64,000 nt of DNA from contig CM022672.1 in the NCBI GenBank assembly GCA_012295275.1, positions 23,262,476 to 23,326,475 on the forward strand. Reading direction: 5' to 3'. The translations under genes were made by a program, and so were the position numbers. Below are positions 12,764-25,302 of the stretch, one piece after another. The notes under the pieces are model-generated. The model did no database searches. It was not told the origin of the DNA and saw only the letters and a list, made by a program, of their open reading frames with translations. The stretch comes from Chrysomallon squamiferum (Eukaryota; Mollusca; Gastropoda; Neomphalida; Peltospiridae). Position 1 is the stretch's first letter. Each line of letters starts with the position of its first letter.

Positions 12764-13141
12764 ATGATGAAACTCATAATCCTCGCCTTGGCTTGCCTGT
12801 CCATGGCAGCTGCCGGCGGCTACGGCTATGGAGGATATGGTTCTGGCTGGGGCTACGGAGGCTGGGGCTATGGTCTTGGAGCCGGTTACGGAGTGGGATA
12901 CGTCCCCGTAGTATCCTACGGTTGGGGACCTAGCTATGGAGGTTATGGATTGGGACTTGGCTACGGCGGTTTCGGCGGCTACCACGGCTACGGCTTGGGA
13001 GGACTTGGCTGGGGAGGACTTGGTTGGGGAGGACTTGGCGCTGGATTCGGAGTTGGAATGGGAGGCGTAGGTGTTGGTGTTGGTGTTGGTGTTGGAGTCG
13101 GCACTGGAATCGGCGGTACTGGACACCATGGATATTATTAA
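12764..13141 (+). CDS. A: secreted Gly/Tyr-rich protein, 125 aa
   Basis: Signal peptide MMKLIILALACLSMAAA is followed by GYGYGGYGSGWGYGGWGYG, a central VPVVSYGWGPSYGGYG segment, GLGWGG repeats, a GVGVGVGVGVG run and the tail GTGHHGYY. The start is the ATGATG after the acceptor TTCCAG|CCTTCAAAACCTTCAAA (exon 2 starts 12747). An upstream in-frame ATG at 12710 lies in the intron and is not used. The stop TAA (13139-13141) directly abuts the donor GTAAAT, so the last intron is entirely in the 3'UTR. It is closest to D. It is probably an extracellular matrix, cuticle or secreted-fibre protein. Confidence 0.88.
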   Translation: MMKLIILALACLSMAAAGGYGYGGYGSGWGYGGWGYGLGAGYGVGYVPVVSYGWGPSYGGYGLGLGYGGFGGYHGYGLGGLGWGGLGWGGLGAGFGVGMGGVGVGVGVGVGVGTGIGGTGHHGYY

Positions 13142-13515
13142 GTAAATATGATAATTTTCAGTCATTATTCTATTTTCATTCCGATTTGTTTAGGAAATAA
13201 AAATAATCTAAATTAACACTTATAAGAAACAAACAAACAGATACACACACACACACACACACACAGAAAAAAAAAACACACTCACAAAAAGAACAAATAT
13301 AAAATTAATAAAAACTCAAAGATATTTTTCCTTAATAATAAAAATGATGATAATGATTATTATTATTATTATTATTATTATTTATTATTATTATTATTAT
13401 TTGTTGTTGTACACTGATTAGATTTATATTCTCTATTCCATTCCCTGAAAACAAAATGTCGTAAAAACAAAATGTCAAGGTATATATGTATAAAATGTTT
13501 GTCTCTTTTGTACAG

Positions 13516-13645
13516 ATAATTCCGGAAAAAGTCAACATTTCCTCTGGTGAAAACGGATCCAAACTTTACGGTTTTTGGACTATGTTAAACTGTCAATTTA
13601 TGTAAACGTTTACATGAATAAAATTTGCATAAGTACATTTGTCAG
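13516..13645 (+). terminator. 3'UTR exon and poly(A) signal of gene A
   Basis: Acceptor TTGTACAG ends at 13515. The exon contains the perfect palindrome ATGTAAACGTTTACAT (13600-13615), immediately followed by GAATAAAATTTGCAT (AATAAA 13617-13622). The same block recurs in B, C and D. Confidence 0.75.
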
Positions 13646-13828
13646 TTACTATTTATTTATTTATATATTTTTGAATTTTTGATTGTAAACAGATCTTGAT
13701 TATTACAACAAACAGAGAAATTGTGATTTGTCATCAGACATATGACAGAGTTTATCAGGAAAATATATAATCGCTGTCTATAAAGATCGAAAATTCTTAA
13801 ATTTATTGCGTAATTCATCTCTTCTGAC

Positions 13829-13925
13829 ATGAAGGTCAAGCTGTGGCTAAATAGACAAAATACGGACCAACACACGCAGGTCACAGGATCAAAACTCAGT
13901 AGTGCACCTACTAGACAATACCTCA
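13829..13925 (+). repeat. tRNA-derived SINE-like fragment (unit A copy)
   Basis: GTGGCTAAATAG resembles a pol III A box and GGATCAAAACTC (13886-13897) a degenerate B box (GGTTCGAATCC type), about 35 nt apart. Copies lie at 15860-15960 (minus) and 22951-23045, in the matching place of units B and C. The open frame across it is not conserved as protein. It could also be a non-SINE unique sequence that was duplicated with the unit. Confidence 0.35.
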
Positions 13926-14145
13926 TCAGTGGTTTGTCAAAGGTCTTTGTGAGTATTTTCCTCTATAGGGAAGATTATATAAAGCAGTTTTTTTTCTCCT
14001 TAACGAGAAGAATAGCCTTGGAACAAGTTTCCTCTTTGAAGTCTACATAAAAGTAAAATAAAATCATAATCATATGTTATTTATTGTATTTAGTAAAGGT
14101 TCAAATAACTATAAAAGATAGTAGATCTATTTAAAAAGAAATTTA

Positions 14146-14191
<46 letters not shown>

Positions 14192-14239
14192 GCAACAATA
14201 ATAACTAAAATGAAAAATGTCTTAAAAAGATATAAATAT

Positions 14240-14938
14240 CTCGGTATTATTTTTCACAAAATGTTTTATTTGTTTATTTATTTATTTTTATGGAGGGGGC
14301 AGTCTGCCACCATTCATATCAATGCATGACAAAATAAAAAAAATAAAAATAACGTATATGCCAGACTGATAGATATATTCATTTTTGAGGGACCGTTTCT
14401 AAATAACAGTTTTATTTTATTTTAATGTTTTGGGAAATGTTTTTGTTGTTTTTGTTTGATTAAATATATATATTTTTTTAATTTTATTTTCAATTCGAAT
14501 GAATATTAAAATGTTCTGTGGAGAGCCAACGAAACTGTCAAAAATGTTCTTCTTTCGTCCAAAATATATGTTTATAGCTAAAGAGCACAATTTAAAAATA
14601 TCTGCGCGTGAACATATTTTTTTACAGTCGTGACGTCACTGCATACAAAGCTATATCTATTCGCTCTAAAATGTTCTCTATTATCAGACAAGTAAATATA
14701 TCTATCAGTTTGGCATGTACACCATGACGTCACTACTACAATTTTAAAGGAGCAAAATATTTTTGAACATAAATGCTTTATTTTTTTATTTATTTACTTA
14801 TTTACTTTTATATACAAATACATATACATATATATATATATTTTTATCGTACATTGATTGATGAATGGTGGTAGACTGACCCCTCCATAAAAATAAATAA
14901 ACAAACAAATAAAACATTTTGTGAAAAATAATACCGAG
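14240..14938 (-). mobile_element. MITE-like element with about 85-bp terminal inverted repeats
   Basis: The left end (14240-14324) and the reverse complement of the right end (14852-14938) match closely. Both begin CTCGGTATTATTTTTCACAA and contain TATGGAGGGG(G/T)CAGTCT. The interior has no coding capacity but holds two TGACGTCA sites. I could not identify a target duplication, so the superfamily is unknown. A partial copy in the opposite orientation is at 9.65-10.45 kb. Confidence 0.7.
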
Positions 14939-14952
14939 GTGTTTCTAACTTT

Positions 14953-15186
14953 TTACACTATCAAGCGTTGATTTTCCAAGATAAAACACTTTTTTGTAAT
15001 CTTTGGGTAGCTAATAAAAATTAAGACTTTCATTTTTTTTTTCTCACAGTTTACTGTTAGTTTCCATTTAGTGCAATAAGAATCAAAAACATTTAGAGAC
15101 TTTTGCATATCTTTGTAATTATCAGCAAGGAGTAGAGAGTGATCAGCATAGAGGAAAAGAAAAAGAACAATTGAAGTAGGTATCAA
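14953..15186 (-). pseudogene. LINE reverse transcriptase fragment
   Basis: The minus-strand frame reads LFLFLYADHSLLLADNYKDM, then ...FDSYCTKWKLTVNCEK and KMKVLIF. This matches the palm region of non-LTR retrotransposon reverse transcriptases: the catalytic YADD box (here YADH, so a catalytic Asp is lost), then the CxxWxLxVNxxKTKVxxF segment. Only about 75 residues remain with no flanking domains, so it is a dead remnant lying just beside the MITE. Confidence 0.75.
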
Positions 15187-15599
15187 AAATCACTGAACAA
15201 TTCGTCTATGTTTATGTCTTGGAACCATTCATTTTAAATATGTCTTCTATATGACTGAGATAGAACATATTTAAAAACAGGCTTCGATCTGGAGTAAGTG
15301 TTCACTTTAATGACACTGTCTACAGCAACTGAAGCGTTCAGCCGTATCACTTAATCCTTTACTAATCCCTACAGACTGCGGGCACACTGAGGTTAAATCT
15401 TATTCATAAAGTTTGAAAGAAGCGAAAGTCTTCTTATGTAAGGTTATGTTTTGTTTTTATTACCTATTTATTTATTTTTATATTTAGTATTATTATTAGT
15501 ATTATTATCGTAAATAAACAACCTTCTCCTTATTAATCATTTTTTATGATTCATTTTAGTTCTAAAGTCAATATTTTACACAAATGTAAATATTACTAT

Positions 15600-15608
15600 T
15601 ATTACTAC

Positions 15609-15642
<34 letters not shown>
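15600..15642. repeat. (ATT)n microsatellite
   Basis: Sits in unit B in the position matching the AAT arrays at 14150-14188 (A) and 23272-23366 (C), with very different lengths. Confidence 0.9.
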
Positions 15643-16184
15643 TAAATTTCTTTTTAAATAGATGTACTATCTTTTATAGTTATTTTAACCTTTAATAAAT
15701 ACAATAAATAATATATGATTATGATTTTATTTTACTTTTATGTAGACTTCAAAGAGGAAACTTGTTTCCAAGGCTATTCTTCTCGTTAAGGAGAAAAAAA
15801 ACTTCTTTATATAATCTTCCCTATAGAGGAAAATACTCACAAAGACCTTTGACAAACCACTGATGAGGTATTGTCTAGTAGGTGCACTATTGAGTTTTGA
15901 TCCTGTGACCTGCGTGTGTTGGTCCGTGTTGTGTCTATTAAGCCACAGCTTGACCGTCATGTCAGAAGAGATAAATTACGCAATAAATTTAAGAATTTTC
16001 TTACTTTACAGACAGCGATTATACATTTTCCTGATAAATTCAGCGTAGCTGACAACTCTGTCATATTTCTGATGACAAATCACAGTTTCTCTGTTTGTTG
16101 TAATAATCAACGATCTGTTTACGATAAAAAAAAAAAAAAAAAAAAAAAACATTTATAAATAAATACATAGTAACTGACAAATAT

Positions 16185-16304
16185 TTTACAATGCAAATTT
16201 TATTCATGTAAACGTTTACACAAACTGACAGTTTTACATAGTCCAAAAACCGTAAAGATTGATTCCGTTTTCACCAGTGATAATCTTGAATTTTCCGGAA
16301 TTAC
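16185..16304 (-). terminator. 3'UTR exon and poly(A) signal of gene B
   Basis: On the minus strand the acceptor TTGTACAG opens the exon at 16304. The palindrome TGTAAACGTTTACA is at 16207-16220 and AATAAA at 16204-16199, again as GAATAAAATTTGCAT. Many substitutions separate it from the exon of C. Confidence 0.75.
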
Positions 16305-16418
16305 CTGTACAAAAGAGACAAACATTTATATACATATATACCTTGACATTTTGTTTCTATGACATTTTGCTTTGACAGAATGGAATAAAGAATACAAATC
16401 TAATCAGTCTATATTGTC

Positions 16419-16420
<2 letters not shown>

Positions 16421-16463
<43 letters not shown>

Positions 16464-16480
16464 GTTGTTGTTGTTGTTGT
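16421..16480. repeat. (ATT)n/(TTG)n compound microsatellite
   Basis: Lies in the 3'UTR intron of gene B; (TG)n follows at about 16638-16670. Equivalent arrays are in the last intron of C. Confidence 0.9.
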
Positions 16481-16626
16481 TATTCTTATTGTTATCACCA
16501 TCATCAGCAGCAGCATTATTAATATTAAGGAAAAGATATCTTAGAATTGTTATTGTTCCTTTTTATGTTTGTTCTTTATCTGAGTGTGTTTCCTTTTGTG
16601 TCTCTCTGTATGTATGTATGTGTGCA

Positions 16627-16672
<46 letters not shown>

Positions 16673-16758
16673 TTCTTTCTTATAAGTGTTCATTTATATT
16701 TTTTTCCTAAACAAATCTGAATAAAAATAGAGTAATGACTGAAAATTATCATATTTAC

Positions 16759-17409
16759 TTAGTAATATCTGTGGTGTCCGATACCGCCGATTCCAACGCC
16801 AGCACCAGCACCAACACCAGCACCAACACCTAGGCCTGCTGTTCCAGTTCCCAATCCAGTGCCCAGTCCAGTGCCTAGTCCACCCACACCAAGTCCTCCC
16901 AAGCCAAGTCCTCCCAAGCCAAGTCCTCCCGTTCCAACTCCGGATCCAGCGCCCAGTCCTCCCCAACCAAGTCCCCCCAAGCCAAGTCCTCCCGTTCCAA
17001 CTCCGGATCCAGCGCCCAGTCCTCCCCAACCAAGTCCTCCCAAGCCAAGTCCTCCCGTTCCAACTCCGGATCCAGCGCCCAGTCCTCCCCAACCAGGTCC
17101 TCCCCAGCCAAGTCCTCCCCAGCCAAGTCCTCCCAAGCCGTAGCCGCCGTAACCGCCCAAACCGCCGTAGCCAAGTCCCAATCCATAACCTCCATAGCCA
17201 GGTCCCCAACCGTAGGACGTTACGGGGAAGTATCCTACTCCGTAACCAGGTCCTAGACCATAGCCCCAGCCTCCGTAGCCCAAGTCAACTGCAGATCCTA
17301 AACCAAATCCGTGACCAAATACGCCCCCATGGTGGTAGTAGCCATAGCCGTAGCCGCGAGCAGCTGCCAGGGACAGGCAAGCCAAGGCAAGGATTATCAG
17401 TTTCATCAT
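16759..17409 (-). CDS. B: secreted Gly-rich protein, 216 aa
   Basis: Signal peptide MMKLIILALACLSLAAA is followed by RGYGYGYYHHGGVFGHGFG, a GYGVGYFPVTSYGWGPGYGG segment, and three copies of a 21-residue unit built from GLGWGGLGAGSGVGTGG and LGL. It closes with GLGTG repeats, a GVGAGVGAGAGVG run and GIGGIGHHRYY. Start is ATGATG after TTCCAG|CCTTCAAA (exon 2 is 17417-16759). The stop TAA abuts the donor GTAAAT. It matches C residue for residue except for the arrangement of the repeat units. Trp, Tyr and His content suggests a cross-linkable structural protein; the function is inferred only. Confidence 0.88.
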   Translation of the reverse strand: MMKLIILALACLSLAAARGYGYGYYHHGGVFGHGFGLGSAVDLGYGGWGYGLGPGYGVGYFPVTSYGWGPGYGGYGLGLGYGGLGGYGGYGLGGLGWGGLGWGGPGWGGLGAGSGVGTGGLGLGGLGWGGLGAGSGVGTGGLGLGGLGWGGLGAGSGVGTGGLGLGGLGLGGLGVGGLGTGLGTGLGTGTAGLGVGAGVGAGAGVGIGGIGHHRYY

Positions 17410-17463
17410 TTTGAAGGCTGGAATTAAAAATATAAATAAGGAATTTTGAAACTTAAGGAAGTT

Positions 17464-17864
<401 letters not shown>

Positions 17865-18141
17865 CTATAATTAGTCGTTATAAGAATGGCGGTACCGAGT
17901 TTTCTATCTCGGACTAACAAGCCCAGACTAGAAGTGTTATGCTCAAACAGATAGTATTTAATCGATGTGTAGTTTATCCTGAAATCAACGTTCGACCGTT
18001 CAACGCACAAATAATTTTTAAGTAGCATAAATTAAATAAACTTTAAAGATCATTTTACAAATTAAACAGTATTACATTTAATAAATATTTTACCAAATTA
18101 GAGATGTGTTAATAGCTACAAAATATTAAATACATACATAC

Positions 18142-18254
18142 CTGTGGTGTGCTACTTGCAGTTATGGTAGGCTTTGCTAAGTTGCTGATTGAAACTGAAC
18201 GCTCAACACTTTTATAGAAGACTTTTGAAAACTTTGATGGATTTGTTCCTGTCT
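18142..18254 (-). promoter_or_regulatory. Promoter and non-coding exon 1 of GRP gene B
   Basis: On the minus strand ACAGGAA and ATCAAAG (18238-18232) lie 15 nt before TATAAAAG (18216-18209). Exon 1 ends CCACAG|GTATGT at 18142. Confidence 0.8.
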
Positions 18255-19009
18255 GTAAATTTTAAAAATAAACATTCGACTGCAATTTTTTCTTTCAAAA
18301 AATGAGTGATCTTCACCAAATTCTTTGACTTTCCATTCGTTACAAACTCCCGAGGGTTTTCCAGAATTATAAATTTAATTACTTTTTTGTTCAGTATGTC
18401 AGAATTCTGATATTTAACATTTTTAATGATTAATTGCCTATTCTGGCTGAAAAGACAATTTATCTTTAGGCTGTTTCCATTATTTCGAAAAAGCTGATTT
18501 CTTAAGTGACAGAATCAACAAAATTTTCGATGATGCCGTAACACGTGACTGTGAATCTTCTTCAGCTCTCCTTGACAATGTCTTTGTTAATATTAATATT
18601 TTTTCTAAAACAAAATCTTGTGGCAGTAATGAACCAATGTAATAAGTATCTTTCTTCCAGAAAACAATTATATTGTACTGAATGACAATATAATTTCTTA
18701 GATGTGATTGCATGTTTACTCATTATTAATATTCTGTACATATGTTTCTGTGCAATTATAAGTGTATCTAACATTCTATTAAGTTTGTCTATTACCTGAA
18801 TTTGTGAGTATATTATGTAATATATATCTTGATATATGTAATATTAGAATGCTTTATATATATAGCACAAATATTTGATTATGAAAGTGTTATTTTTCAT
18901 TCTTTGTGCGTGTCTATTGTTAAAATATCATTTGTGTTAATGTTTTAAATATATTACCAAATGGACTTATTTTACTGTTCTTTATTCACAAACATTTTAA
19001 AATGTACAA

Positions 19010-19905
19010 AAGTAAATATTAATATACAATAAATACATATATAAATATAAATTTATATTTGTAGACCATTTGTATGATGCATTAAAAATTTTAACTAACG
19101 TTTCTAAATTCGGCTGTCCTCTTTTATAACGTTGTTAATAAATTTAATGAAGAACTTGCAACAAATTTTCTTGTGTTTCAAAAATATCTCACAGACGTCT
19201 TGTTGAATGCAGCATTATATGAACACATTTGATGCGAAGCCAACGATTGGGTATCGACTTTTCTTGGTTCTAACCTTTGTGAAATATCATAATAATCTAT
19301 ACAAATGAAAGAAATGCGTGTGTGTATGTGTGTTTTAAGCGGCGGTGAACATGACGATCGTTAGAACTATGTTTGGGACTCTGTGATCATTTTGGCAACA
19401 TCCACACCAGTAACTGTCTATCGTCTTTGATTAATCAGCTTTAACGAGCTTGTTCAATTTATGTTGTTTTTAAAATAAAGTAACGTCATGTGAAAAGAAT
19501 AACGTTGCAAAAGAGTGCTTCTTAGTCTACTTTCGACAAAAAAATTTAACATTTCGCTGAGAAAAAAGTGTAATTAAGAACAGTAAGAAAAATAAATTAA
19601 GAGGAGAAATATTAATTTTTGTCGTTTTTAAATTTTATCCTTTGACACAGAATTAACTGGAAACAGGATTCAAATATTATGTTTATGACTTTAAAATATT
19701 TTAAATCTGTATAAATGTTTCTCTCATAGTCGAAGTAATGAAGAGAAGCTACTAAGCTCATGTAAAATAAATTAATTAAATAATCAAATTAAATAGTTCT
19801 AACCATGCTTCAGTGTTGTTTATTACTTATATTCGCGTCAGTCATACGTTTTTTTTAATGAATACTCCTTGAAAAGAAAGTTGTATCTGTCACTTCATCT
19901 CTTGT
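19010..19905 (+). other. Spacer between the inverted arms
   Basis: No gene. This sequence matches the upstream part of unit A (about 10.49-11.5 kb) in plus orientation, so it belongs to unit C and marks B as an inverted, shorter copy. Confidence 0.65.
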
Positions 19906-20658
19906 AAAATGTATATTTTAAAATGTTTGTGAATAAAAAACAGTAAAACATGTCCATTTAAAAATATATTTAAAACATTAACAAAAATGAAATTTTAACA
20001 AGACACGCACACAGAGTGAAATATAAAACTTTCATAATCAAATATTTGTATATATATATATTTGATTATGAAAGTGTTATCAAGATATATATTACATAAT
20101 ACACTCACAAATTCAGGTAATAGACAAACTTAATAGAATGTCAGATACATTTATAATTGCACAGAAACATATGTACAGAATATTAATAATGAGTAAATAT
20201 TACATTTAAGAACTTATATTGTCATTCACTTCAACATAATTGTTTTCTTGTATAAAGATACTTATTACACGGGTTCATTACTTCTACAAGATTTTGTTTT
20301 AGATAAAAATATTAATAATATTAACGAAGACATTGTCAAGGAGAGCTGAAGGAGATTCATAGTCACGTACTACCGCATCATCGAAAATTTTGTGAATTCT
20401 GTCACTTAAGAAATCAGTTTTTTCGAAATAATAGAAACAGCCTAAAGATAAATTGTCTTTTCATCCAGAAAAGGCAATTAATCATTAAAAATGTTAAATA
20501 TCAGAATTCTGACATACTGAACAAAAAAGTAATTAAATATATAATTCAGGGAAATCGTCGATAATGTTTAACGAATGAAAAGTCAAAGAATTTGATGAAA
20601 ATCACTCATTTTTTGAAAGAAAAAATTGCAGTCGCATGATTATTTTTAAAATTTACAG

Positions 20659-20769
20659 ACAGGAACAAATCCATCAAAGTTTTCAAAAGTCTTCTATAAA
20701 AGTGTTGAGCGTTCAGTTTCAATCAGCAAGTTAGCAAAGCCTACCATAACTGCAAGTAGCACACCACAG
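20659..20769 (+). promoter_or_regulatory. Promoter and non-coding exon 1 of GRP gene C
   Basis: ACAGGAA (20659-20665) and ATCAAAG (20673-20679) lie 15 nt before TATAAAAG (20695-20702). Exon 1 ends CCACAG|GTATGT at 20769. It is nearly identical to that of B. Confidence 0.8.
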
Positions 20770-20989
20770 GTATGTATGTCTTTAATATTTTGTAGCTATT
20801 AACAAATCTCTAATTTGGTAAAATATTTATTAAATGTAATGCTGTTTAATTTGTGAAATGATCTATAAAGTTTATTTAATTTATGCTAATTAAACATTAT
20901 TTGTGTGTTGAACGGTCGAACGTTGATTTCAGGATAAACTAAATATTAATTAAATACTATCTGTTTGAATATAACACTTCTAGTCTGGG

Positions 20990-21428
<439 letters not shown>

Positions 21429-21478
21429 CAACATGGTTTCAAAATTCCTTATTTATATTTTTAATTCCAGCCTTCAAA

Positions 21479-22129
21479 ATGATGAAACTGATAATCCTTG
21501 CCTTGGCTTGCCTGTCCCTGGCAGCTGCTCGCGGCTACGGCTATGGCTACTACCACCATGGGGGCGTATTTGGTCACGGATTTGGTTTAGGATCTGCAGT
21601 TGACTTGGGCTACGGAGGCTGGGGCTATGGTCTAGGACCTGGTTACGGAGTAGGATACTTCCCCGTAACGTCCTACGGTTGGGGACCTGGCTATGGAGGT
21701 TATGGATTGGGACTTGGCTACGGCGGTTTGGGCGGTTACGGCGGCTACGGCTTGGGAGGACTTGGCTGGGGAGGACTTGGCTGGGGAGGACCTGGTTGGG
21801 GAGGACTGGGCGCTGGATCCGGAGTTGGAACGGGAGGACTTGGCTTGGGAGGACTTGGTTGGGGAGGACTGGGCGCTGGATCCGGAGTTGGAACGGGAGG
21901 ACTTGGCTGGGGAGGACTGGGCGCTGGATCCGGAGTTGGAACGGGAGGACTTGGCTTGGGAGGACTTGGCTTGGGAGGACTTGGCTTGGGAGGACTTGGT
22001 GTGGGTGGACTAGGCACTGGACTGGGCACTGGATTGGGAACTGGAACAGCAGGCCTAGGTGTTGGTGCTGGTGTTGGTGCTGGTGCTGGCGTTGGAATCG
22101 GCGGTATCGGACACCACAGATATTACTAA
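21479..22129 (+). CDS. C: secreted Gly-rich protein, 216 aa
   Basis: Same protein as B in signal peptide, N-terminal His/Tyr block, central FPVTSYGWGPGYGG segment and C-terminal GIGGIGHHRYY. The only difference seen is in the repeat tract: C lacks one LGLGG step between two GAGSGVGTG units but has one extra GLGLG step after them, so both proteins are 216 residues. Exon 2 starts at 21471 (TTCCAG|CCTTCAAA) and the stop TAA abuts donor GTAAAT at 22130. The coding exon matches B almost base for base while introns and the 3' exon differ. Confidence 0.88.
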   Translation: MMKLIILALACLSLAAARGYGYGYYHHGGVFGHGFGLGSAVDLGYGGWGYGLGPGYGVGYFPVTSYGWGPGYGGYGLGLGYGGLGGYGGYGLGGLGWGGLGWGGPGWGGLGAGSGVGTGGLGLGGLGWGGLGAGSGVGTGGLGWGGLGAGSGVGTGGLGLGGLGLGGLGLGGLGVGGLGTGLGTGLGTGTAGLGVGAGVGAGAGVGIGGIGHHRYY

Positions 22130-22217
22130 GTAAATATGATAATTTTCAGTCATTACTCTATTTTTATTCAGATTTGTTTAGGAAAAAAATCTAAATGAAC
22201 ACTTATAAGAAAGAAAG

Positions 22218-22219
<2 letters not shown>

Positions 22220-22270
<51 letters not shown>
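22220..22270. repeat. (AC)n microsatellite in the 3'UTR intron of gene C
   Basis: Pure AC array; (AAC)n follows at 22434-22470. Confidence 0.95.
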
Positions 22271-22275
<5 letters not shown>

Positions 22276-22432
22276 ACATGCACACATACATACATACAGA
22301 GAGACACAAAAGGAAACACACTCAGATAAAGAACAAACATAAAAAGGAACAATAACAATTCTAAGATATCTTTTCCTTAATATTAATAATGATGCTTCTG
22401 ATGATTGTGCTACCAATAAGAATAAGAATAAG

Positions 22433-22471
<39 letters not shown>

Positions 22472-22603
22472 AATAATAATAATAATAAAGACAATATAGA
22501 CTAATTAGATTTATATTCTTTATTCCATTCTCTCAAAGCAAAATGTCGTAGAAACAAAATGTCAAGGTATATATGTATATAAATGTTTGTCTCTTTTGTA
22601 CAG

Positions 22604-22725
22604 GTCATTCCTGAAAATTGAACATTTCCGCTGGTGAAAATGGATCCATCCTTTACGGTTTTTGGACTTTGTAAAACTGTCAGTTTGTGTAAACGTTTAC
22701 ATGAATAAAATTTGCATCGTAAAAT
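22604..22725 (+). terminator. 3'UTR exon and poly(A) signal of gene C
   Basis: Acceptor TTGTACAG ends at 22603. The palindrome TGTAAACGTTTACA (22688-22701) precedes GAATAAAATTTGCAT (AATAAA 22704-22709). Confidence 0.75.
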
Positions 22726-23269
22726 ATTTGTCAGTTACTATTTATTTATTTATTTATTTATATATGTTTTATTTTTTTTTTTTTATCGTAAACAGATCGT
22801 TGATTATTACAACAAACAGAGAAACTGTGATTTGTTATCAGAAATATGACAGAGTTGTCAGCTACGCTGAATTTATCAGGAAAATGTATAATCGCTGTCT
22901 GGAAAGGAAGGAAAATTGTCAAATTTATTGCGTAATTTATCTCTTCTGATATGAAGGTCAAGCTGTGGCTTAATAGACACAACACGGACCAACACACGCA
23001 GGTCGCAGGATCAAAACTCAATAGTGCACCTACTAGACCATACCTCATCAGTGGTTTGTCAAAGGTCTTTGTGAGTATTTTCCTCTATATGGAAGATTAT
23101 ATAAAGAAGTTTTTTTTTTCTCCTTAACGAGAAAAGTAGCCTAGGAACAAGTTTCCTCTTTGAACTCTACAAAAAAGTAAAAGTAAATCATAATCATATG
23201 TTATTTATTGTATTTATTAACGTTTCACATGACAATAAAAGATAGTAGAGATATTTAGAAAGAAATTTA

Positions 23270-23271
<2 letters not shown>

Positions 23272-23366
<95 letters not shown>
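23272..23366. repeat. (AAT)n microsatellite
   Basis: Pure array of about 95 bp, ending unit C's near flank. Confidence 0.95.
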
Positions 23367-24511
23367 GTAATTACATTTGTGTAAAATATTGACTTTAGAA
23401 CTAAAATGAAACCAAATTTCATAAAAAATGATTAATAAGAAAAAAGGTTGTGTATTTACGATAATAATACTAATAATAAATATAAAAATAAACAAATAGG
23501 TAATAAAAACAAAACATAACCTTACATAAGAAGGCTTTCAAATTTTATAAATAAGGTTTAACCTCACTGTGGCTACTGTCTGTAGGGATTAGTAAGGGAT
23601 TAAGTGATACGGCTGAATGCTTCAGTGGCTGTAGACAGTGTCATTAAAGTGAACACTTACTCCAAATCGAATAGGATATCGACTTTTCTTGGTTCTAACC
23701 TCTGTGAAATTTTATTACAATCTATATAGATAAAAGAAATGTGTGTATGTCTGTGTCCGTATGAGTGGGTGTATGTGCGTGTGTGTTTGTGTATGTTTTA
23801 AACGGAGGTGAACATGACAGTGATTAGAACTGTGATTGACACGATGATGACCACTATGTTGGCAATATCGATATCAGTAACTTTCTATTGTCTTTGGTTA
23901 ATAACTTTAACGAGCTTGTACAATTTATGTTATTTTAATACAGTAACGTCGTACGAAAAGAGTAACGTTGCAAAAGTGTGCATCTTAGTCTATTTTCGAC
24001 CAAAAAAATTTAAACATTTACCTGAGTGAAAAGTGTAATTCAGATCAGTAAGAAAAATAAAATATAGGAGAGATGTTAATTATTGCGTTTTTTAAATTTT
24101 ATCCTTTGACTAAAAATTAACTGGAAATAGATTACAAATATATTTATGACTAAAACTATTTTAAATCTGAGTAAATGTTTCTCTCATGGTCGAAGTAATG
24201 AAGCGCAGCCATTAAGCGTAAGCAAATTAATTAAATAATCAAATTAAATAGTTCTAACCATGCTCCAGTGCTGTTTATTATTACTATTAGCGTCAATCAT
24301 ACATTATTTTAATGAATGCTACGTGAAAAGAAAGTTGTATCTGTCACTTCATCTCTTGTAAAATGCACATTTTAAAATGTTTGTGAATAAAGAACAACAA
24401 AACATATCCATTTAATAATATATTTAAAACATTAACACAAATGAAAATATAATAATAGACACGCACACGTAGTGAAACATAAAATACTTTCATGATTAAA
24501 TATTTGTGTTT

Positions 24512-24546
<35 letters not shown>

Positions 24547-24548
24547 AT

Positions 24549-24584
<36 letters not shown>

Positions 24585-24608
24585 GTAGATAGATAGATAG
24601 ATAGATAA
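24549..24608. repeat. (GATA)n microsatellite
   Basis: Tetranucleotide array preceded by AT and GT runs. Confidence 0.95.
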
Positions 24609-25188
24609 ATATATACAGATATATACTAAGTATTCTAAAATTACATATATCAAGAGATGTATAATATAATACACTCACAAATTCAGGTAATAGACAAACT
24701 TAAATGAATTCCAGATACACAGAATTTTTGCACAGAAACACATACACACATATAGAATATTAAACATGCAATTATATCATTCAGTACAATGTATCCTTTT
24801 TTTGTATAAAGATACTTATTATATGTATTAGTTCATTACTACCACAAGATTTTGTTTTAGATAAAAATATTAATAATGTTATCGAGAATATGAAGATATT
24901 GTCAAGAAGATCTGAAGGAGATTTATAGTCGCGTATTACGGCATCATCGAAAATTTTGTGCATTGCGTCATTTAAAAAATCAATTTTTTAGAAATAATCT
25001 AAACAGCCTAAAGATAAATTGTCTTTTCATCCAGAATGGGCAATTAATCACTATAAATGTAAAATAGCAGATTTTGACATGTTTAACAAAAAATATTCAA
25101 TTTAGAATCGTGGGAAACCAATTCTGTGAAATTCACTCATTTTGGGAAAGAAAAAATTGCAGTCGCATGATTATTTTCAAAATGTACA

Positions 25189-25302
25189 CACCGGAACTAA
25201 TCCATCAAAGTTTTCAAAAGTCTGCTATAAAAGTGTTGAGAGTTGAGGTTCAGCACAGCCAAGTTAGCAAAGACTGCCATAACTACAAATAGCAGACCAC
25301 AG
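25189..25302 (+). promoter_or_regulatory. Promoter and non-coding exon 1 of GRP gene D
   Basis: ACCGGAA and ATCAAAG (25204-25210) lie 15 nt before TATAAAAG (25226-25233). Exon 1 ends CCACAG|GTATGT at 25302. Confidence 0.8.

Larger units (their letters stand above)
10440..14240 (+). repeat. Duplication unit A
   Basis: This block carries GRP gene A with its upstream and downstream flanks. Its upstream part (from about 10490, for example GACGTCTTGTTGAATGCAGC) recurs at 19.06-19.9 kb before gene C and partly at 23.69 kb before D. Its downstream part recurs beyond B (15.7-16.3 kb, minus) and C (22.5-23.3 kb). Confidence 0.75.

Noticed and set aside
13829-14050. Open frame MKVKLWLNRQNTDQHTQVTGSK... 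repeated in units A and B
   Set aside because: The frame is broken in other copies and overlaps the tRNA-like boxes; it follows the duplicated repeat and is not a gene.
16694-17209. Long alternative-frame and antisense open frames over the GRP genes (also at 12737-13165, 21679-22194, 32036-32404, 37094-37339, 41485-41832, 48299-48766)
   Set aside because: GC-rich Gly codon repeats lack stops in several frames. These frames have no signal peptide and no conserved start; they are shadows of the GRP coding exons.
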